Part shown: in pieces, positions 1 through 10,445 of the stretch
Layout: each line of letters begins with the position of its first letter
How positions within the stretch are numbered: the first letter of the stretch is position 1
NCBI GenBank assembly: GCA_036867785.1
Contig: CP145419.1
Span: forward strand, 682,001-746,000
DNA: 64,000 nt
Reading direction: 5' to 3'
Source: Plasmodiophora brassicae
Taxonomy: Eukaryota > Endomyxa: Phytomyxea > Phytomyxea > Plasmodiophorida
Notes under the pieces: generated by a model
What the model was told of the DNA's origin: nothing
Databases searched by the model: none
The model's input: only the letters and a program-made list of their open reading frames with translations
Program-made: the position numbers and the translations under genes

Positions 1-626
1 ACGTCTTCGTCCTGATCCTGATCACGGCCACCATCGTCGACTGGATCCACAGAAGGAGTAGGGCGCCTTTGATGTACGTTGGTTCGCATTGCCTCACCGT
101 CGTCGTAGACGTCTACCACGAGCTGCGGTCGCGTCTCGTGTACGAGCCAAAGGTTCAGGAGCGCGTTCGAGCACTTCGCGGGCTGCCTGCTGCATCGGCA
201 ATGGACGCGAAAGGCAAACGCAAGTCCAAGCGGCGCGCCGACGACCTGGACGACATCACGGACGCTGAGATCAGCGCCGTCGTCGAGATGCCCAACTGGA
301 CGGGCGGGCCGCCGACGTGGCGCGACTCGCTGCCGATGCGGATGTCGCATTGGCCGGTGCACATTGCCAAGTTCCTCGCCTGGGCCGCCCGCTGGCTCGT
401 CCTGTTCACCATCCTGCGGCGGCCGTACGGCGACGACGAGAAGGCGTTCCTGCTGCGGCGGAACCTGTGCCTGTCCCAGGGCGCGTGGCAGGCGCTGCCC
501 GAACATCGGCGGAAGGCGCTCTGGGACCTGGAGCTGTGGGACGTCGACGCGTACCAGGCCTGGCGCCGACGCCAACGACAACGCAACAAGGGCGGCGACG
601 ACTACGACTCTGACTTTGTCGACTGA
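1..626 (+). CDS. DNAJC25: DnaJ subfamily C member 25-like protein, C-terminal part (5' partial)
   Basis: Runs in from the window edge, so the N-terminal J domain is not visible. The visible part opens with a hydrophobic segment (VFVLILITATIVDW), then a basic stretch, then a block with WPVHIAKFLAWAARW, LRRPYGDDEKAFLLRRNL and LSQGAWQAL. That block matches the conserved C-terminal region of DNAJC25, an ER-membrane J protein that stimulates Hsp70 ATPase. A 51-nt intron is likely at 58..108 (GTAGGG..CGTAG). It is a multiple of three, so the unspliced frame is open too, but removing it joins the basic stretch directly to VYHELRSRLVYEP as in relatives. The tail is acidic (GGDDYDSDFVD). Family call rests on the C-terminal block only. 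Confidence 0.72.
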   Translation, partial: VFVLILITATIVDWIHRRSRAPLMYVGSHCLTVVVDVYHELRSRLVYEPKVQERVRALRGLPAASAMDAKGKRKSKRRADDLDDITDAEISAVVEMPNWTGGPPTWRDSLPMRMSHWPVHIAKFLAWAARWLVLFTILRRPYGDDEKAFLLRRNLCLSQGAWQALPEHRRKALWDLELWDVDAYQAWRRRQRQRNKGGDDYDSDFVD

Positions 627-969
627 CGCAGCGTGCGTCCCCTGTCTGCCCGACCCGAATACAACCAGTGCGGCACGCCTGCCCATGGTGCATTATGATA
701 CAGCGCTAGAGATGGTGCTCGTCCTGGTAGGATCTGCCCCGGGATCGCCGGATGGCCGGTGGCGGCGCGCCCTCGCTCTCCCGTCGCGACAGCAGGCGAA
801 CGCGCGGCCATTCGCCGCCGCCGTACGAGTCGGCGCTGCCGCTCATCGGATGCGCCGGCGCCGCCTGCAACGACAGGACCCGCTCGCGAGCCGTATCCGG
901 CGTCAACCTTCGCCCGGAGACGTCCGCTGGTTCCCGGACGTCATCATCCACAGCCTGGCGATGGGGACG
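627..969. other. Convergent intergenic gap
   Basis: About 340 bases between the stop of the DNAJC25-like gene and the stop of the RA-PH gene on the other strand. Long open frames cross it on both strands, but they look like GC-driven read-through and carry no domain I recognise. I see no repeat or RNA gene. Confidence 0.5.
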
Positions 970-2065
970 TCAGAACGGGATCCGTCGTCGTCGCGCGACG
1001 ATCGCTACCGAGTGCAGGAGGAAGCGCCGGAACGGGCGGCTCGTCCTGAGCGCGGGGAAGACGGACGCGGACAGCGCGGCAACACCCGAATCGTACGCCG
1101 CTGCGATCGCCGACCTCACCGCAGCGGGAGGCGCATCGTCCGGCAGGCCCAGCGACCTGTGTGTGTGCGAGTGCCGCCGCGCGCACGTCAGCGAAAACGT
1201 GCTCTGTGCCACCAAACGACAATCGCGCTGACCGGAACGCGTCCAGGTCGACGACGGCGTCGTCGAAGCGGTCCAGGGCGCGCGCGGCATCGACCGTCAG
1301 GCGGGCCAGGTCGCCGGCGCCCATGGCCGACGCGAGTTCGACGAGCAGGCCGGACGCGACGTCGTGGCGAAGCACGGCGGGCAACCGCTGCATTCGGGCC
1401 ACGAACGCGTCGCGGGCGTCCGCCCACTGGTACTGTCGGGACAGGAGCGCCTGGGCGCGGTGGAACCCGCGGTTGACGTGGATCCGGCGAACGCACTGGC
1501 GCTCGATGAGGGCGACCCATTCGCTGGCGTCGTCGCGCGTCCCGCATCGCAGGCGGCAGGCGCCTTGCGGCCCGATGACGTCGAACTCCAGGCCGGTGGA
1601 CGGGCAGGGCCTGACGACGGCAGCGCACAGGTCGATGGAGTCCTTCGATTTCGTCGACCGGTGGTCCTTGTAGACGTGCATCCTGGATTCGTGGACGACG
1701 ATCCAGCGACGCGCGTAGGCGCCCGGGCGGAGGCGGCGATCCAGGTACCCCTGGTGGCGGCTAGAGGCGCCGATTCGAGCCGGGTGCTGGTCGGGCAGCG
1801 ATCCGGTGGAGCACCAGACGCGGACGTTGTAGGCGGTGGATGCCAGGGCGTCCATGTGGTCGAGCAGGAGGTCGCTGTCGTCGAGGTCGATCTCCTCGGT
1901 GATGCCCAGGGCGTCGCTCGCCGTTAGCGACAGGCGGGCCGACGGGGACCGCAAGCGGACCAGGTCGCAGACAGCGGCGCACGTGCTGGAGGACGACACG
2001 CGAACCGTCACGACCGACAGGTCGTTCATGTGGATGCGCACGATCCGCCCGCCATCGTCCGTCAT
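970..2065 (-). CDS. RA-domain and PH-domain signalling protein
   Basis: Starts at the ATG ending at 2065. Residues about 5-85 look like a Ras-association domain (VRIHMNDLSVVTVRV, later ITEEIDLDDSDLLLDHM). Residues about 105-185 look like a PH domain (HQGYLDRRLRPGAYARRWIVV near its start, WVALIERQ in the last helix). RA followed by PH is the order in Grb7/RIAM-type adaptors, which sense small GTPases and phosphoinositides at membranes. The remaining ~150 residues are helical and unassigned; an RGS-like fold is possible. One intron ends at 1157 (CACACAG); donors at 1217 or 1220 both keep frame. The second exon continues SLGLPDDAPPAAVRSA to the stop at 970, giving about 343 aa. Confidence 0.6.
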
Positions 2066-2180
2066 GGCCGGCTAGACCATGACGACAACCGGGAAGTGTC
2101 GTCGTGGCAGGTACCCCCTGGTCGACCGTACCCCAGGTATCGGACAAGACCGGGTGTGTATTAAGTGGGACCAGTACTCT

Positions 2181-3540
2181 TTATGGAGACGAGGTCCTCA
2201 ATCGTCGATGCAGGCGCACGGCGATGACCATGACGACGATCTGGACAGCGATCAGGGCCGGCAGCCACATCCAGATCGTTACCGTGCTCATGGGACTGGT
2301 GCTTGGAGGTGCGCCAGGGGACGATGGCATTGCTTGCCGTCGTCGGTTCTGCAGGAGGGCAGCAGCGGCGATAACGGGGATGGTCAACAAGGTCGCTCTT
2401 GGCACGCGCTTGTCAAGAACCAGGCGCGGCAGCATGTCTGATAGAGGCTGGCGACGAGGGGATGGGCGCCGTCGACGCAGCAGGAGCGCCATGAACGGCA
2501 GTACCACTGTGGTCGCGACCAACGTCGGGAGGTACGGGATGCCACCTGACCAGGTCAGCGTTGTCCCCAACGAAGGTATCTGGGTCGCCACCGAGGGGGC
2601 GCTCGTTCCGATGTCCGTTGCGTCCGGGTTCGCTGTGGTGCTGGTTATGGCGTGCTGTTTGGCATCAGAGTTCGTTCGATGGTCGCCCTTCTTCGCCGGA
2701 GCGCCCGCATTGCCGCCCAGATCCCTGCGAACGCCGATGTATGAGAGGGTGGACAGACGCCGCATGGGAGATTGGGTGATACGATTCCTGGTACCCGAGA
2801 CGCAGCGGCCCCTGTGAGCTGACGGTGCAGAACATCTCTTTCGCATCCCGGACAGGCTGCAGCAGAGTCGCCAAGATCGCCGTCTTAGTAGGCGATTCCT
2901 TCATACGGAACAACGTGACCTCGGTATCCACGGAGCGTGCCAGGTATTGGCGAATGGACTCCAGCACCTGATCCTTCGCATTCTTGAGATCTGCCTTCAC
3001 TACGTTCGCGTTCGTACGGATGTGTTCCATGATTGAACGCAAAGCAGCGGCACGGCGCTCTGCGGCTATTTGGTCGAGAGAGTCCCTGATGCAGCACAGG
3101 GCGGAACACGTAGCGAAAGCGTCCGAGTCTGCCTGCGTTCTCAACCTGAACAAGCGACATGCGGGAGTCAGCGAGGACGGTGGCATACGCAGCCTACAGA
3201 GGCGTGCCAGGACAACAGTGCCCTACCAAGGGTTGCTGGCGTCCGTCACATCGAAGTTGCCGCTCTTTAACCTGACACATGCCAACGGACATGTCAACGG
3301 ATGCGCGGCCGACTCGTCATCAATGTGGAAGGCGTACACTTTGTTGAATGACTGAAACGTCATGGCAACGCCGCCGACTGACAGGAGCAGTCCCAGTGCT
3401 ACAGGCGCGACAACAGCAACGGCCCATAGCGGCATGGTTGCTGACGCAGAGAATGCAGCGGGCGGCGGCAGGACACCAGCAGCAGCAGCAGTCTCCACTT
3501 CTATTTCCGCCCGAGGCGCACTAGGGGCCAAATCCGGCAT
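2181..3540 (-). CDS. Multi-exon membrane protein, 402 aa, family unknown
   Basis: Three exons (3540..3227, 3145..2795, 2724..2181) join in frame; the introns are 81 and 70 nt with GTAGGG..TTCAG and GTACCA..CGCAG ends. The first ATG in the open frame ends at 3540. An N-terminal Pro/Ala-rich part leads to TM1 (MPLWAVAVVAPVALGLLL). A long soluble part follows with helical sequence (RDSLDQIAAERRAAALRSI) and a Ser/Thr-rich stretch. Three more hydrophobic segments lie near the C-terminus (PYLPTLVATTVVLPFMALLL, LLTIPVIAAAALL, MWLPALIAVQIVVMVIAV). I recognise no family. The consistent splice frame argues it is real. Confidence 0.62.
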
Positions 3541-3599
3541 CGCCGAATCAGGTTGGCAGTCTCGTCGACGGAACAAGGAAGACGTAACGTTCTGCGTGT

Positions 3600-4322
3600 T
3601 TACTGTTGCACAGCGGCGGTCGAATAACCGACAAATTCGAAATCAATGTGGGCCGCCGCCAGCTTCCTGCGCTTGAGGTCGTTGCTGGCGACGAGGTTCT
3701 CGACACGGCGCTTGTGAGATTCGTGGTCGCGCGCATTATGAGCAGGCTTGCTCCGGACGACGCTGTTCGTGTAGTGCTTGCCTGGGTGCCATGCACCGGC
3801 GAACAGTTTGTCGTGAATCTTGGACTCGGGGACGATCTGGCAGACCAGCGTGCGCCCGTACATCATGTACCCGTGCATGGCGTCAACGACGACCTTGGCG
3901 ACGTCTGGCGTTTCCAATTCCACGAACGCGTAATGCCGGGACTTGTGCGTCTTCGGGTTCCTTGACAGGCGCAGCCTGACGACCTTCCCGAATTGGGAGA
4001 AGTACCCATGCATCTCCCGTTCAAAGAACCCGAACGGAATACGACCCAGGTAGATAACAGCACCGGGCGTGGGCGGTTTTCGTTTCGGCTGCTCAGGTGC
4101 AGCGGTCGGGACTTTCAGGTCCTCCACGTTCCTCGACGTCAGGGACGCAATGACAGCATCCATCTCCGCAGCAATGGCTTCGGGACCCTCCCCCATACCG
4201 TCGTCATCAGCCGCGATCTCAGCGTCAGCTTTCGCCTCTTGCTCCGTTCGAGTCTTCAGTTCGGCTTCCGCCTCCTGGCGCTTAGCACGCTTAGCGAGCT
4301 TCGCCTTTCGATTCTTGGCCAT
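3600..4322 (-). CDS. NIFK: NIFK/Nop15-type nucleolar RRM protein
   Basis: Intronless, 240 aa. A basic/acidic coiled N-terminus (MAKNRKAKLAKRAKRQEAEA) precedes one RRM at about 88-166. RNP2 is VIYLGRIP; the RNP1 region is KSRHYAFVEL, preceded by FSQFGKVVRLRLSRN. The phrase GFFEREMHGYFSQFG is diagnostic of the Nop15/NIFK family, which acts in 60S ribosome biogenesis (ITS2 processing) and in animals also binds Ki-67. After the RRM the MYGRTLVCQIVP and HPGKHYTNSVV segments are also typical. The C-terminus is basic (DLKRRKLAAAHIDFEFVGYS). It ends 60 bp from the start of the membrane-protein gene downstream. Confidence 0.88.
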   Translation of the reverse strand: MAKNRKAKLAKRAKRQEAEAELKTRTEQEAKADAEIAADDDGMGEGPEAIAAEMDAVIASLTSRNVEDLKVPTAAPEQPKRKPPTPGAVIYLGRIPFGFFEREMHGYFSQFGKVVRLRLSRNPKTHKSRHYAFVELETPDVAKVVVDAMHGYMMYGRTLVCQIVPESKIHDKLFAGAWHPGKHYTNSVVRSKPAHNARDHESHKRRVENLVASNDLKRRKLAAAHIDFEFVGYSTAAVQQ

Positions 4323-4427
4323 TGGTAATGATCACACAGCGCACCACCCGCTTACCGAGTCCGTGACGGACTCCGCGACGGACTTCAGCACAGCACTGCT
4401 CGGCAAAGAACGGGTAGTGCATAACGT

Positions 4428-5194
4428 TTATGTCGAAATCGGTTGTTGTTGTTGTTGCTGTTGAGGTTGGTCGGGTTCGGGCTCCTTCTTGAACTCTTTG
4501 ACGAAATGGCACTGGCAGGTGAATACTTTACGTTCATGATCCCAGTCGGTCAGGAACCGCCCTTCACCTCGGTCGATCGGACGGTTCGGAATCTTGAAAG
4601 CGACTGTGACAGCGAAACGTTAACCATAACGACAACCTAAACAACAAGGAAATGCACAATCCTACCGGTATCATATGGTTCAGCAGCGAACAGGATATAC
4701 TGGTACTTGAGGTCGTGAGGCTCAACCTTCTGCTCCACGGACGACATGAACCGGTGCCGTGGCTGCACGTTCTCAGAGATGTTTGGGTACATCAGCCGGA
4801 ACAGGACGCCGAGCTGTCCGGTATACGGGTCGCGTTGCTTGATGATCTTATATCCAGGCGTGCCAATCTTTGGCGTTTTCTTGGGTACGATCCTGGGTTT
4901 CGCCGCCGCCAGCGGCATGGTCCCGACCGTTCCTCCCGATTTCAATGCCATTTTCGCAGCACGCCGGGCCAGGTTCTGCTGATGGCGTTTACCCTGCGTA
5001 TGCGCCAGGTAGCTGCCCTCGTTCGTGTGCAGCGTCAGGCACAGGCGGCATTCGATCGACCCGAGATGGTTGCGCAGTATGTACGGATCCTTCGACAGGT
5101 CGACCGTCTCCAGCGCCAGCTGTCGCAGACGCTCACGCCGGTCCACATTCGCGTTGGACGCCGATGCGACCCCGCCTGAGCCCGGCTTCGACAT
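4428..5194 (-). CDS. SF3A2: Splicing factor 3A subunit 2 (SAP62/Prp11)
   Basis: Core U2 snRNP protein. The N-terminus (SKPGSGGVASASNANVDRRE) and the matrin-type zinc finger at about 54-80 (CRLCLTLHTNEGSYLAHTQGK, then H) are clear. The long conserved C-terminal region GTPGYKIIKQRDPYTGQLG is also there. An intron of 62 nt at 4604..4665 is removed to join EPYDT to VAFKIPNRPIDRGEGRF, as in other SF3A2 proteins. Two exons total 705 nt, 234 aa. The protein ends in a short glutamine run (PQQQQQQQP) instead of the long proline-rich tail of animal homologs. It is divergently arranged with the MTG1-like gene, 270 bp apart. Confidence 0.93.
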
Positions 5195-5464
5195 GACGCC
5201 GCCGCCGCCCGCCGACTGTCAAACTCCGTGGCCCACTGACGCTGCTGCTGTGGACAACCCGTTGCACCAACCTGCAGACCGACGCAGCCGTCGAGTACCG
5301 CACGCGGTATGGCCATTTGCTAGTCGGACATGTCGTCCTGCATATAACAGCAGCATGTGATGCAGACAGTTGGGTGTATGTCGGCCACGCCGTCTTCAGG
5401 ACGGGCCTCCGCGTCTGTGCAACGCTGTGGCCGACTTTATCGATCGTTGCGGAGAGCGTCGACA
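5195..5464. promoter_or_regulatory. Divergent intergenic region, SF3A2 / MTG1-like
   Basis: 270 bp between two genes transcribed away from each other, so it probably holds both promoters. I see no TATA box at a sensible distance and no strong repeat. Inferred from position only. Confidence 0.4.
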
Positions 5465-6646
5465 ATGCTGCGCCCTGCGGGAGGGACGCGGCGGCGTCGG
5501 TGGTTCACAGAGCATTGCTGGCATCGTTGGTACAGGACGACATGGAACCAGGCGATCCGGCCGGATCTGCGCGCGTATTGGTTTGACCGAAGTATGAAGC
5601 TGTGCCTCGATGAGATGCGGAGCCAGGTGGAGAACATTCGTCACATCGTTGAAGTTCGTGACGCGCGCATCCCGTACTGTTCGCACCCGTAGGTGCCTGG
5701 TTGCCAATTCTCAGTGCAATGTATACCGACGACACTGCCTCAGTGAGATCGACAAGTTATGTGATGGACCTACCGGCTGCAAACGCATGATTGTGTTCAC
5801 ACACGGCGAGTTGATCCCGGAGAAGGACGTGGCGAAGATCAAGGCGAACATCGAGGATCTCTGCAACGGCATCGAACCGGTAATGATGGACCTGTCAGAC
5901 AGGGAGCAGCCGAGGCCGAAGACGCAGGCGATCAAGAAAGAGCTGTTCCCTTTCCTGATGAGTGTGACATCGCCCACAACGAAAGTTCCTGTTCGGGCGT
6001 TCACTGTCGGATACCCGAACGTCGGCAAGTCGACGTTCCTGTATGTCGTCACGAAGGACACCACACAGGAGATCAAGAAGAAAGGATTGTTCCACCGTCC
6101 GAAGATCGCCAACACGCCCGGCTATACGACAACGTTGAAACCACATTGGCTGAGCTGGAAGCCCCCCGTACGCCTTATTGATTCGCCTGTTAGTGCGCCC
6201 GAGTTTTGTTCTACTTGCTGGAGCACCGATCTAACGACAGTGTTCAGGGTCTGGTTCCACCGGCGAGCGAATTCAAGAAGCTTCCTGATCTGTTCTACAA
6301 GATGGCTCTGATTGGGTGCCTGAAGGAGGAATATGTCGACCGGGAATATCCCGACATCCTGGATTACCTGTTGTTCAGGTTGAACGCATCAGGGAACACA
6401 GACTACGTGCAGTACTTCAACCTGGCAGGACCCACAGATAACTTCGAGGACCTGCTGATGTCCAAGCTAGATGGCAGCGTGGCAGCGGCCAAGAAACGGC
6501 ATCTCGAAATTGTCACGCTGATATCCCAATGGAGGCAGGGTATGTTCGGCCGGATCATGCTGGACGACCATTCAACACCCATCTGCTCAACAACGGCAGC
6601 GACGTCAGCGTATCATGTCGGGTCCAGAAACACACGAATTCGATAA
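5465..6646 (+). CDS. MTG1: MTG1/RbgA-type circularly permuted GTPase, probably mitochondrial
   Basis: Three exons (5465..5688, 5744..6188, 6248..6646) give 1068 nt, 355 aa. The N-terminus is basic (MLRPAGGTRRRRWF) and suits a mitochondrial import signal. VEVRDARIP is the RbgA/MTG1 signature before G4. G1 is VGYPNVGKSTF. The second splice rebuilds G3 as LIDSPG across the junction. The C-terminal domain (FRLNASGNTDYVQYFN, WRQGMFGRIMLDD) matches MTG1, which helps assemble the large mitoribosomal subunit. The position where MTG1 normally has NKxD reads MIVFTHGELIP, so the guanine-specificity motif looks degenerate. The last residues after LDD are not conserved. Confidence 0.82.
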
Positions 6647-6695
6647 ATGTGACATAAATCTGGTGTATTTGCAGATTGCATATCCCGTCCAGCAT

Positions 6696-7115
6696 TCAGG
6701 CACGCTTTTCGGATACGAGGGAGGCGCTCAGGCGGGTTCCCCCTCGTTCTGCGAACCGGCCGCGTTCTGTAGATCGACTGCTGCGGGTGACCGGCGCGTC
6801 CACTGCAATACGGGACAGGGTGTGGATGACGGGAGCGGTGTCCTGATTATGGTTGAGCACGTGGACGCCATCATCGAACGCGAACTGCAGATCCGAATCG
6901 TCGACAGCCACTCCGTCCTGGGCGCGACGGCGAACGCGTTTCGGCACAGTGACGAATCGTCGGCGGTCTCTGACTTGATGGCTCCTCGGGTGCGGGATCT
7001 CGATGGCATCGCTCGAAGACTCGTTCATCGGACCGTCCTCGCACAACGCAGGCCATAGGCACAGCGCCACTATAAGGAACGCAACGAAGAGACGGACACC
7101 CGATGTGCACTCCAT
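6696..7115 (-). CDS. Small secreted protein, paralog A
   Basis: 139 aa without introns. The ATG ending at 7115 is chosen because it starts an ideal signal peptide (MECTSGVRLFVAFLIVALCL, cleaved near ALC-ED). The mature part is charged and Arg-rich with VRDRRR, a conserved SDLQFAFDDGV block and the C-terminus RLSASLVSEKRA. It is clearly homologous over its whole length to the protein at 10011..10445. The two flank an LTR element. No known domain. Secretion is inferred from the signal peptide; an effector or surface role would be speculation. It ends 50 bp from the convergent end of the MTG1-like gene. Confidence 0.7.
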   Translation of the reverse strand: MECTSGVRLFVAFLIVALCLWPALCEDGPMNESSSDAIEIPHPRSHQVRDRRRFVTVPKRVRRRAQDGVAVDDSDLQFAFDDGVHVLNHNQDTAPVIHTLSRIAVDAPVTRSSRSTERGRFAERGGTRLSASLVSEKRA

Positions 7116-7403
7116 CACGACCAATTGTTATGGGTTTGATATTTGTCGGTTGACGGTGGTGGACTTCTCGGTGACTCTCCTCTGTCCAAGTTACGGGGTT
7201 TTCCGCGACCCTGTGTGGCCGTCGCTATTTCCGTCATGCTTGCGCTCTCCGCCTCTCCGGAGCAAGCGCGCGACAGACGCGTCACTCCATCGATGCGAAG
7301 TCGAACGTAAAGGGCACAAGTATTGGCGTGGTGCCACAACTGCAGGGCAGGCGCGGGCCGGGAAAGAATATACGGGTTCGCATGTGACCACATGGTCACT
7401 GCC
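7116..7403. other. Gap upstream of secreted paralog A
   Basis: 288 bp between the start of paralog A and the target-site duplication of the LTR element. It should hold the paralog A promoter. The 25 bases just upstream of the ATG resemble those upstream of paralog B (CATCACGACC then an A/T-rich stretch). No gene seen. Confidence 0.4.
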
Positions 7404-7408
7404 GCAGA

Positions 7409-7562
7409 TGTCGGACCTGTACCACGTGATCTCACCACGTGACACCACGTGACCCTGCGACCGACCGTCCTGGCAGCTGCTCCTGCTGCCCGCGATCTCT
7501 CATTACACTGTTAAAGCAGTCTCACGCACGCTCATGCCCCGTTCGACGGTGTGGTCGCCACA
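7409..7562 (+). repeat. 5' LTR of the 7.4-9.9 kb element
   Basis: 154 bp, TGTCGG..CACA. It differs from the 3' copy by about five substitutions and one 2-bp indel. It contains three nearby CACGTG E-box palindromes (CACGTGATC, CACGTGACACCACGTGAC). Confidence 0.85.
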
Positions 7563-9109
7563 TTTTTTGCGTGAAGACTCATGGAAGAAGTTCAAGACCC
7601 GATTGCAGACCCTGTTCCCGGAGGTGGCGCCGCCGATGGTGCACCTGCCGACGAAGACGGTGGACCGCTCTCCCCACACTTGGGCAGCGACGTCGAGGAT
7701 GCGTTCGACTCGGTGGCCACCAACATCCGTCGACGCATCGCGCGCGTCGCACAGCTAGCAGTAGTTAACACCCTTCTGTCGGGGTTCGACGGTGAGCGTC
7801 TTCCCGCCGCCGAAGGCACGCAGCGCCGGTGCGCTGCAGAAGGAGCTTGAGACCCTGAACTTCTCAGCTCCGTACGGCACTTGACGCTGCCGAGGTGGCG
7901 CGCCCCAGACCGGCCACAGTGCCCAACAACACCCTCGCCGCGGGATCACTCGCGCAACTGGCCGAGGCGACCGCCTCGATACGGCCGGTCGCTGTGCCGG
8001 CCACCATCGCGACGTTCAACCGGTTCACGTGCGCCTCCGTCACCGACTGGCTTCTCAACTTCGAGGACCGGCTCAACGCCGCAGGTTACCCCATCAGCCG
8101 CTTCACCGCCGCGCTCGTCGCTCGGGGCGAGCCGACAGTCGCCGACTGGTGTCGGTCGAACATCCGCAATCTGCCCTGGCCCTCAGCACGCCAGCGGTTC
8201 CTGCGCCACTATATCACGGACGATGTCGTTTCCGTCCATCGTGAGGCCTTTGAGCGCATCACCAGGCGTCAGCGCGAGGGCATCCTGGCCTTCGCGGACA
8301 GGTACCTGCAGGCCTTGCGGCGAGCTGAGTTGGACCCGGACTCGCCCGGCCGCGTCACGCACTCTGCGGTTGCCCCCGTCCACGCAGAAGGACCTGTTCG
8401 TCGTGAAGCACGCTAGCGCCGCATCCCAGCCGCCAGCTCCGCGGGTACTCAGCAACGGTCGCTGGTGCTCGCTCCACCAAACCAACGGGCACGATGACGC
8501 CTCCTGCCGCGCCCAGTCCCACCCGCACGGGTCGTGCGGCCGCGTCACGCGCCGCCGAGCCCGTGCCCGCCTCGTCAGCCGACCGCAGTGCCGGCCCCGC
8601 GAACGCCAGTCGTGGCGCCTGGTGGCCCCCGGTCGCCAGCTCAGCAAGGACCCGTGAGGGGTCCTCCGCCACGTCCGCTCACCTGTCATCAGTGCGGACG
8701 GCCTGGCCACCTGCGACGGGACTGCCCTCACGCCGCTTCCTCCAGTCTCGCCATCAACAGCTTCCCAGCCGAAGCGTCAGACCCGGACGCATCGTTCGAA
8801 CAAATCGAGGCGATGTTCGACGCAATCCCGAGCATCGGGGGCTCGGCGCGCAACCCATCCGTGCTCACGATGGACACTGCCGCTGACTACGAGACGGCCT
8901 TCTTCGTGCCCATCACCGTGGCCGGCCTCGAGGAGGCCGCCTTCATCGACTCAGGGGCATCGAATTCGCACCTGCCCGAGGACCTCCTCCAGCGCCTGCC
9001 TCCGGAGGTTCGCGCGTCGTTCGTCGCTGCTCCAGCAGGCAGCCGCGTCGCTCTAGGGGCACACGGAGCCTTCGCCACGCGCATCGGCGCCGTGACCTCG
9101 CCGTGGCCG

Positions 9110-9700
9110 CACCCACCAGCACACCTTCGAGGTGTCCTGGCCGCCACCGGGCGTACGCGTCATCATCGGACGCGATCATCTGTTCAAGTTGCTCGGCATC
9201 AGCTTTTGCAGGACTTCCCTGCCCGCATCCCGAGCAGGGCAGTCCGCCGCCCGACGATCCGCGCGCCGACATCGCGGACGACGACACGGGCACCGTCTAC
9301 GACACGTGGCGCCAGCACCCCAACCTGTTGGATGCCCTGGCCAGGAACCAAGCCCTGCCGAAGGACTCGATGCGGTATGCGGTACTGCGGGATGAAGGCG
9401 GGCTCGGCCTCGACACCGGCCGGTGTCGAGGTGCACGACTGCCTGAGGAAGCGTGCAGAACGAGTCCTTCGGCAGGCCTTAGTTCCTGGCCAGGGCATCC
9501 AACAGGTTGGGGTGCTGGCGCCACGTGTCGTAGACGGTGCCCGTGTCGTCGTCCGCGATGTCGGCGCGCGGATCGTCGGGCGGCGGACTGCCCTGCTCGG
9601 GACGCGGACAAGGAAGTCCTGCAATGCTGATGCCGAGCAACTTGAACAGATCGCGTCCGATGATGACGCGTACGCCCGCCGCACCCACCAGCACACCTGA
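9110..9700. repeat. Inverted duplication next to the 3' LTR
   Basis: Sequence from about 9110-9415 is repeated in reverse complement up to 9700, with the centre near 9414..9425 (CACCGGCCGGTG). The best-matching stretches are about 9150-9345 against 9480-9690. It copies the end of the protease region. The arms have diverged slightly, with small gaps. Confidence 0.8.
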
Positions 9701-9852
9701 TGTCGGACCTGTACCACGTGATCTCACCACGTGACACCACGTGACCCGGCGACCGACCGTCCCGGCAGCTGCCCCTGCTGCCCGCGATCTCTCATTACAC
9801 TGTTAGCAGTCTCACGCACGCTCATGCCCTGTTCGGCGGTGTGGTCGCCACA
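9701..9852 (+). repeat. 3' LTR of the 7.4-9.9 kb element
   Basis: 152 bp, nearly identical to 7409..7562 and followed directly by the GCAGA target duplication. Confidence 0.85.
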
Positions 9853-10010
9853 GCAGAACGCGGGCACGGAGCACTCGTCAGCCCGAATACAAGCAAATTT
9901 CATTCTACACTCACGGCAGCCGTTACGAACTTCGTAGCAAAACTGGTACGAATTAAAGCAGAAGACGCATGCGGTCAGGATGACTTTATGGCCACCCCTA
10001 TGTGGCAATG

Positions 10011-10445
10011 TCAGACACGATTTTCGGACAGGAGCGATGCGCTTAGGCGGGGCCCGAAACGCGCCGCGAATCGATCGCGTTCTTGAATTCGGCTACTGAG
10101 GATCCTGATGCCGATACCCACCGTGACATTGTACTCGGAACGAGCGACGGCAAGGGGTGCTTGACTTCGACTGAACGGCATCTGGACACCATCGTCGAAC
10201 GCGAATTGCAGATCAGATTCATCACCAAAAGCGGTGTCCTGTAACTCATAGAAAGCGGGTTTCGGTACGGCAGCAATATGACGCCGTCGGCGATCTCTGG
10301 CGTGACGTGTCTGGGGGCGCGGGATATCAATTGGGTCGCTTGCCAACGTGTACTTGTCCTTCCCAACATCCTCGCACAACGCAACCCATACGCAAAGCAC
10401 CAACAGGAACACGACACAAAGGCGGGCGCCCGATGTGCACTTCAT
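10011..10445 (-). CDS. Small secreted protein, paralog B
   Basis: 144 aa, intronless, starting at the ATG ending at 10445. The signal peptide MKCTSGARLCVVFLLVLCVW ends near ALC-ED, at the same place as in paralog A. Shared blocks are IDIPRPQ / IEIPHPR, ARDRRRR, SDLQFAFDDGV and RLSASLLSENRV. The middle has diverged more than the ends, which is common in secreted proteins under changing selection. No known domain. Two copies 2.9 kb apart in the same orientation suggest tandem duplication, with the LTR element inserted between them later. Confidence 0.7.
   Translation of the reverse strand: MKCTSGARLCVVFLLVLCVWVALCEDVGKDKYTLASDPIDIPRPQTRHARDRRRRHIAAVPKPAFYELQDTAFGDESDLQFAFDDGVQMPFSRSQAPLAVARSEYNVTVGIGIRILSSRIQERDRFAARFGPRLSASLLSENRV

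Larger units (their letters stand above)
7404..9857 (+). mobile_element. LTR retroelement fossil, gag-protease only (Ty3/gypsy-like)
   Basis: Bounded by near-identical direct repeats 7409..7562 and 9701..9852, each beginning TG and ending CA. The target duplication GCAGA lies at 7404..7408 and 9853..9857. The internal region reads on the plus strand: a gag-like part from about 7580, a CCHC zinc knuckle (CHQCGRPGHLRRDC) near 8680, and a retropepsin-like part with DSGAS near 8950 and IIGRD near 9160. I find no reverse transcriptase, RNase H or integrase, so it would depend on another element. The 3' end holds a large inverted repeat. It is broken in a few places. LTR identity near 97% points to a fairly recent insertion. 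Confidence 0.85.
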
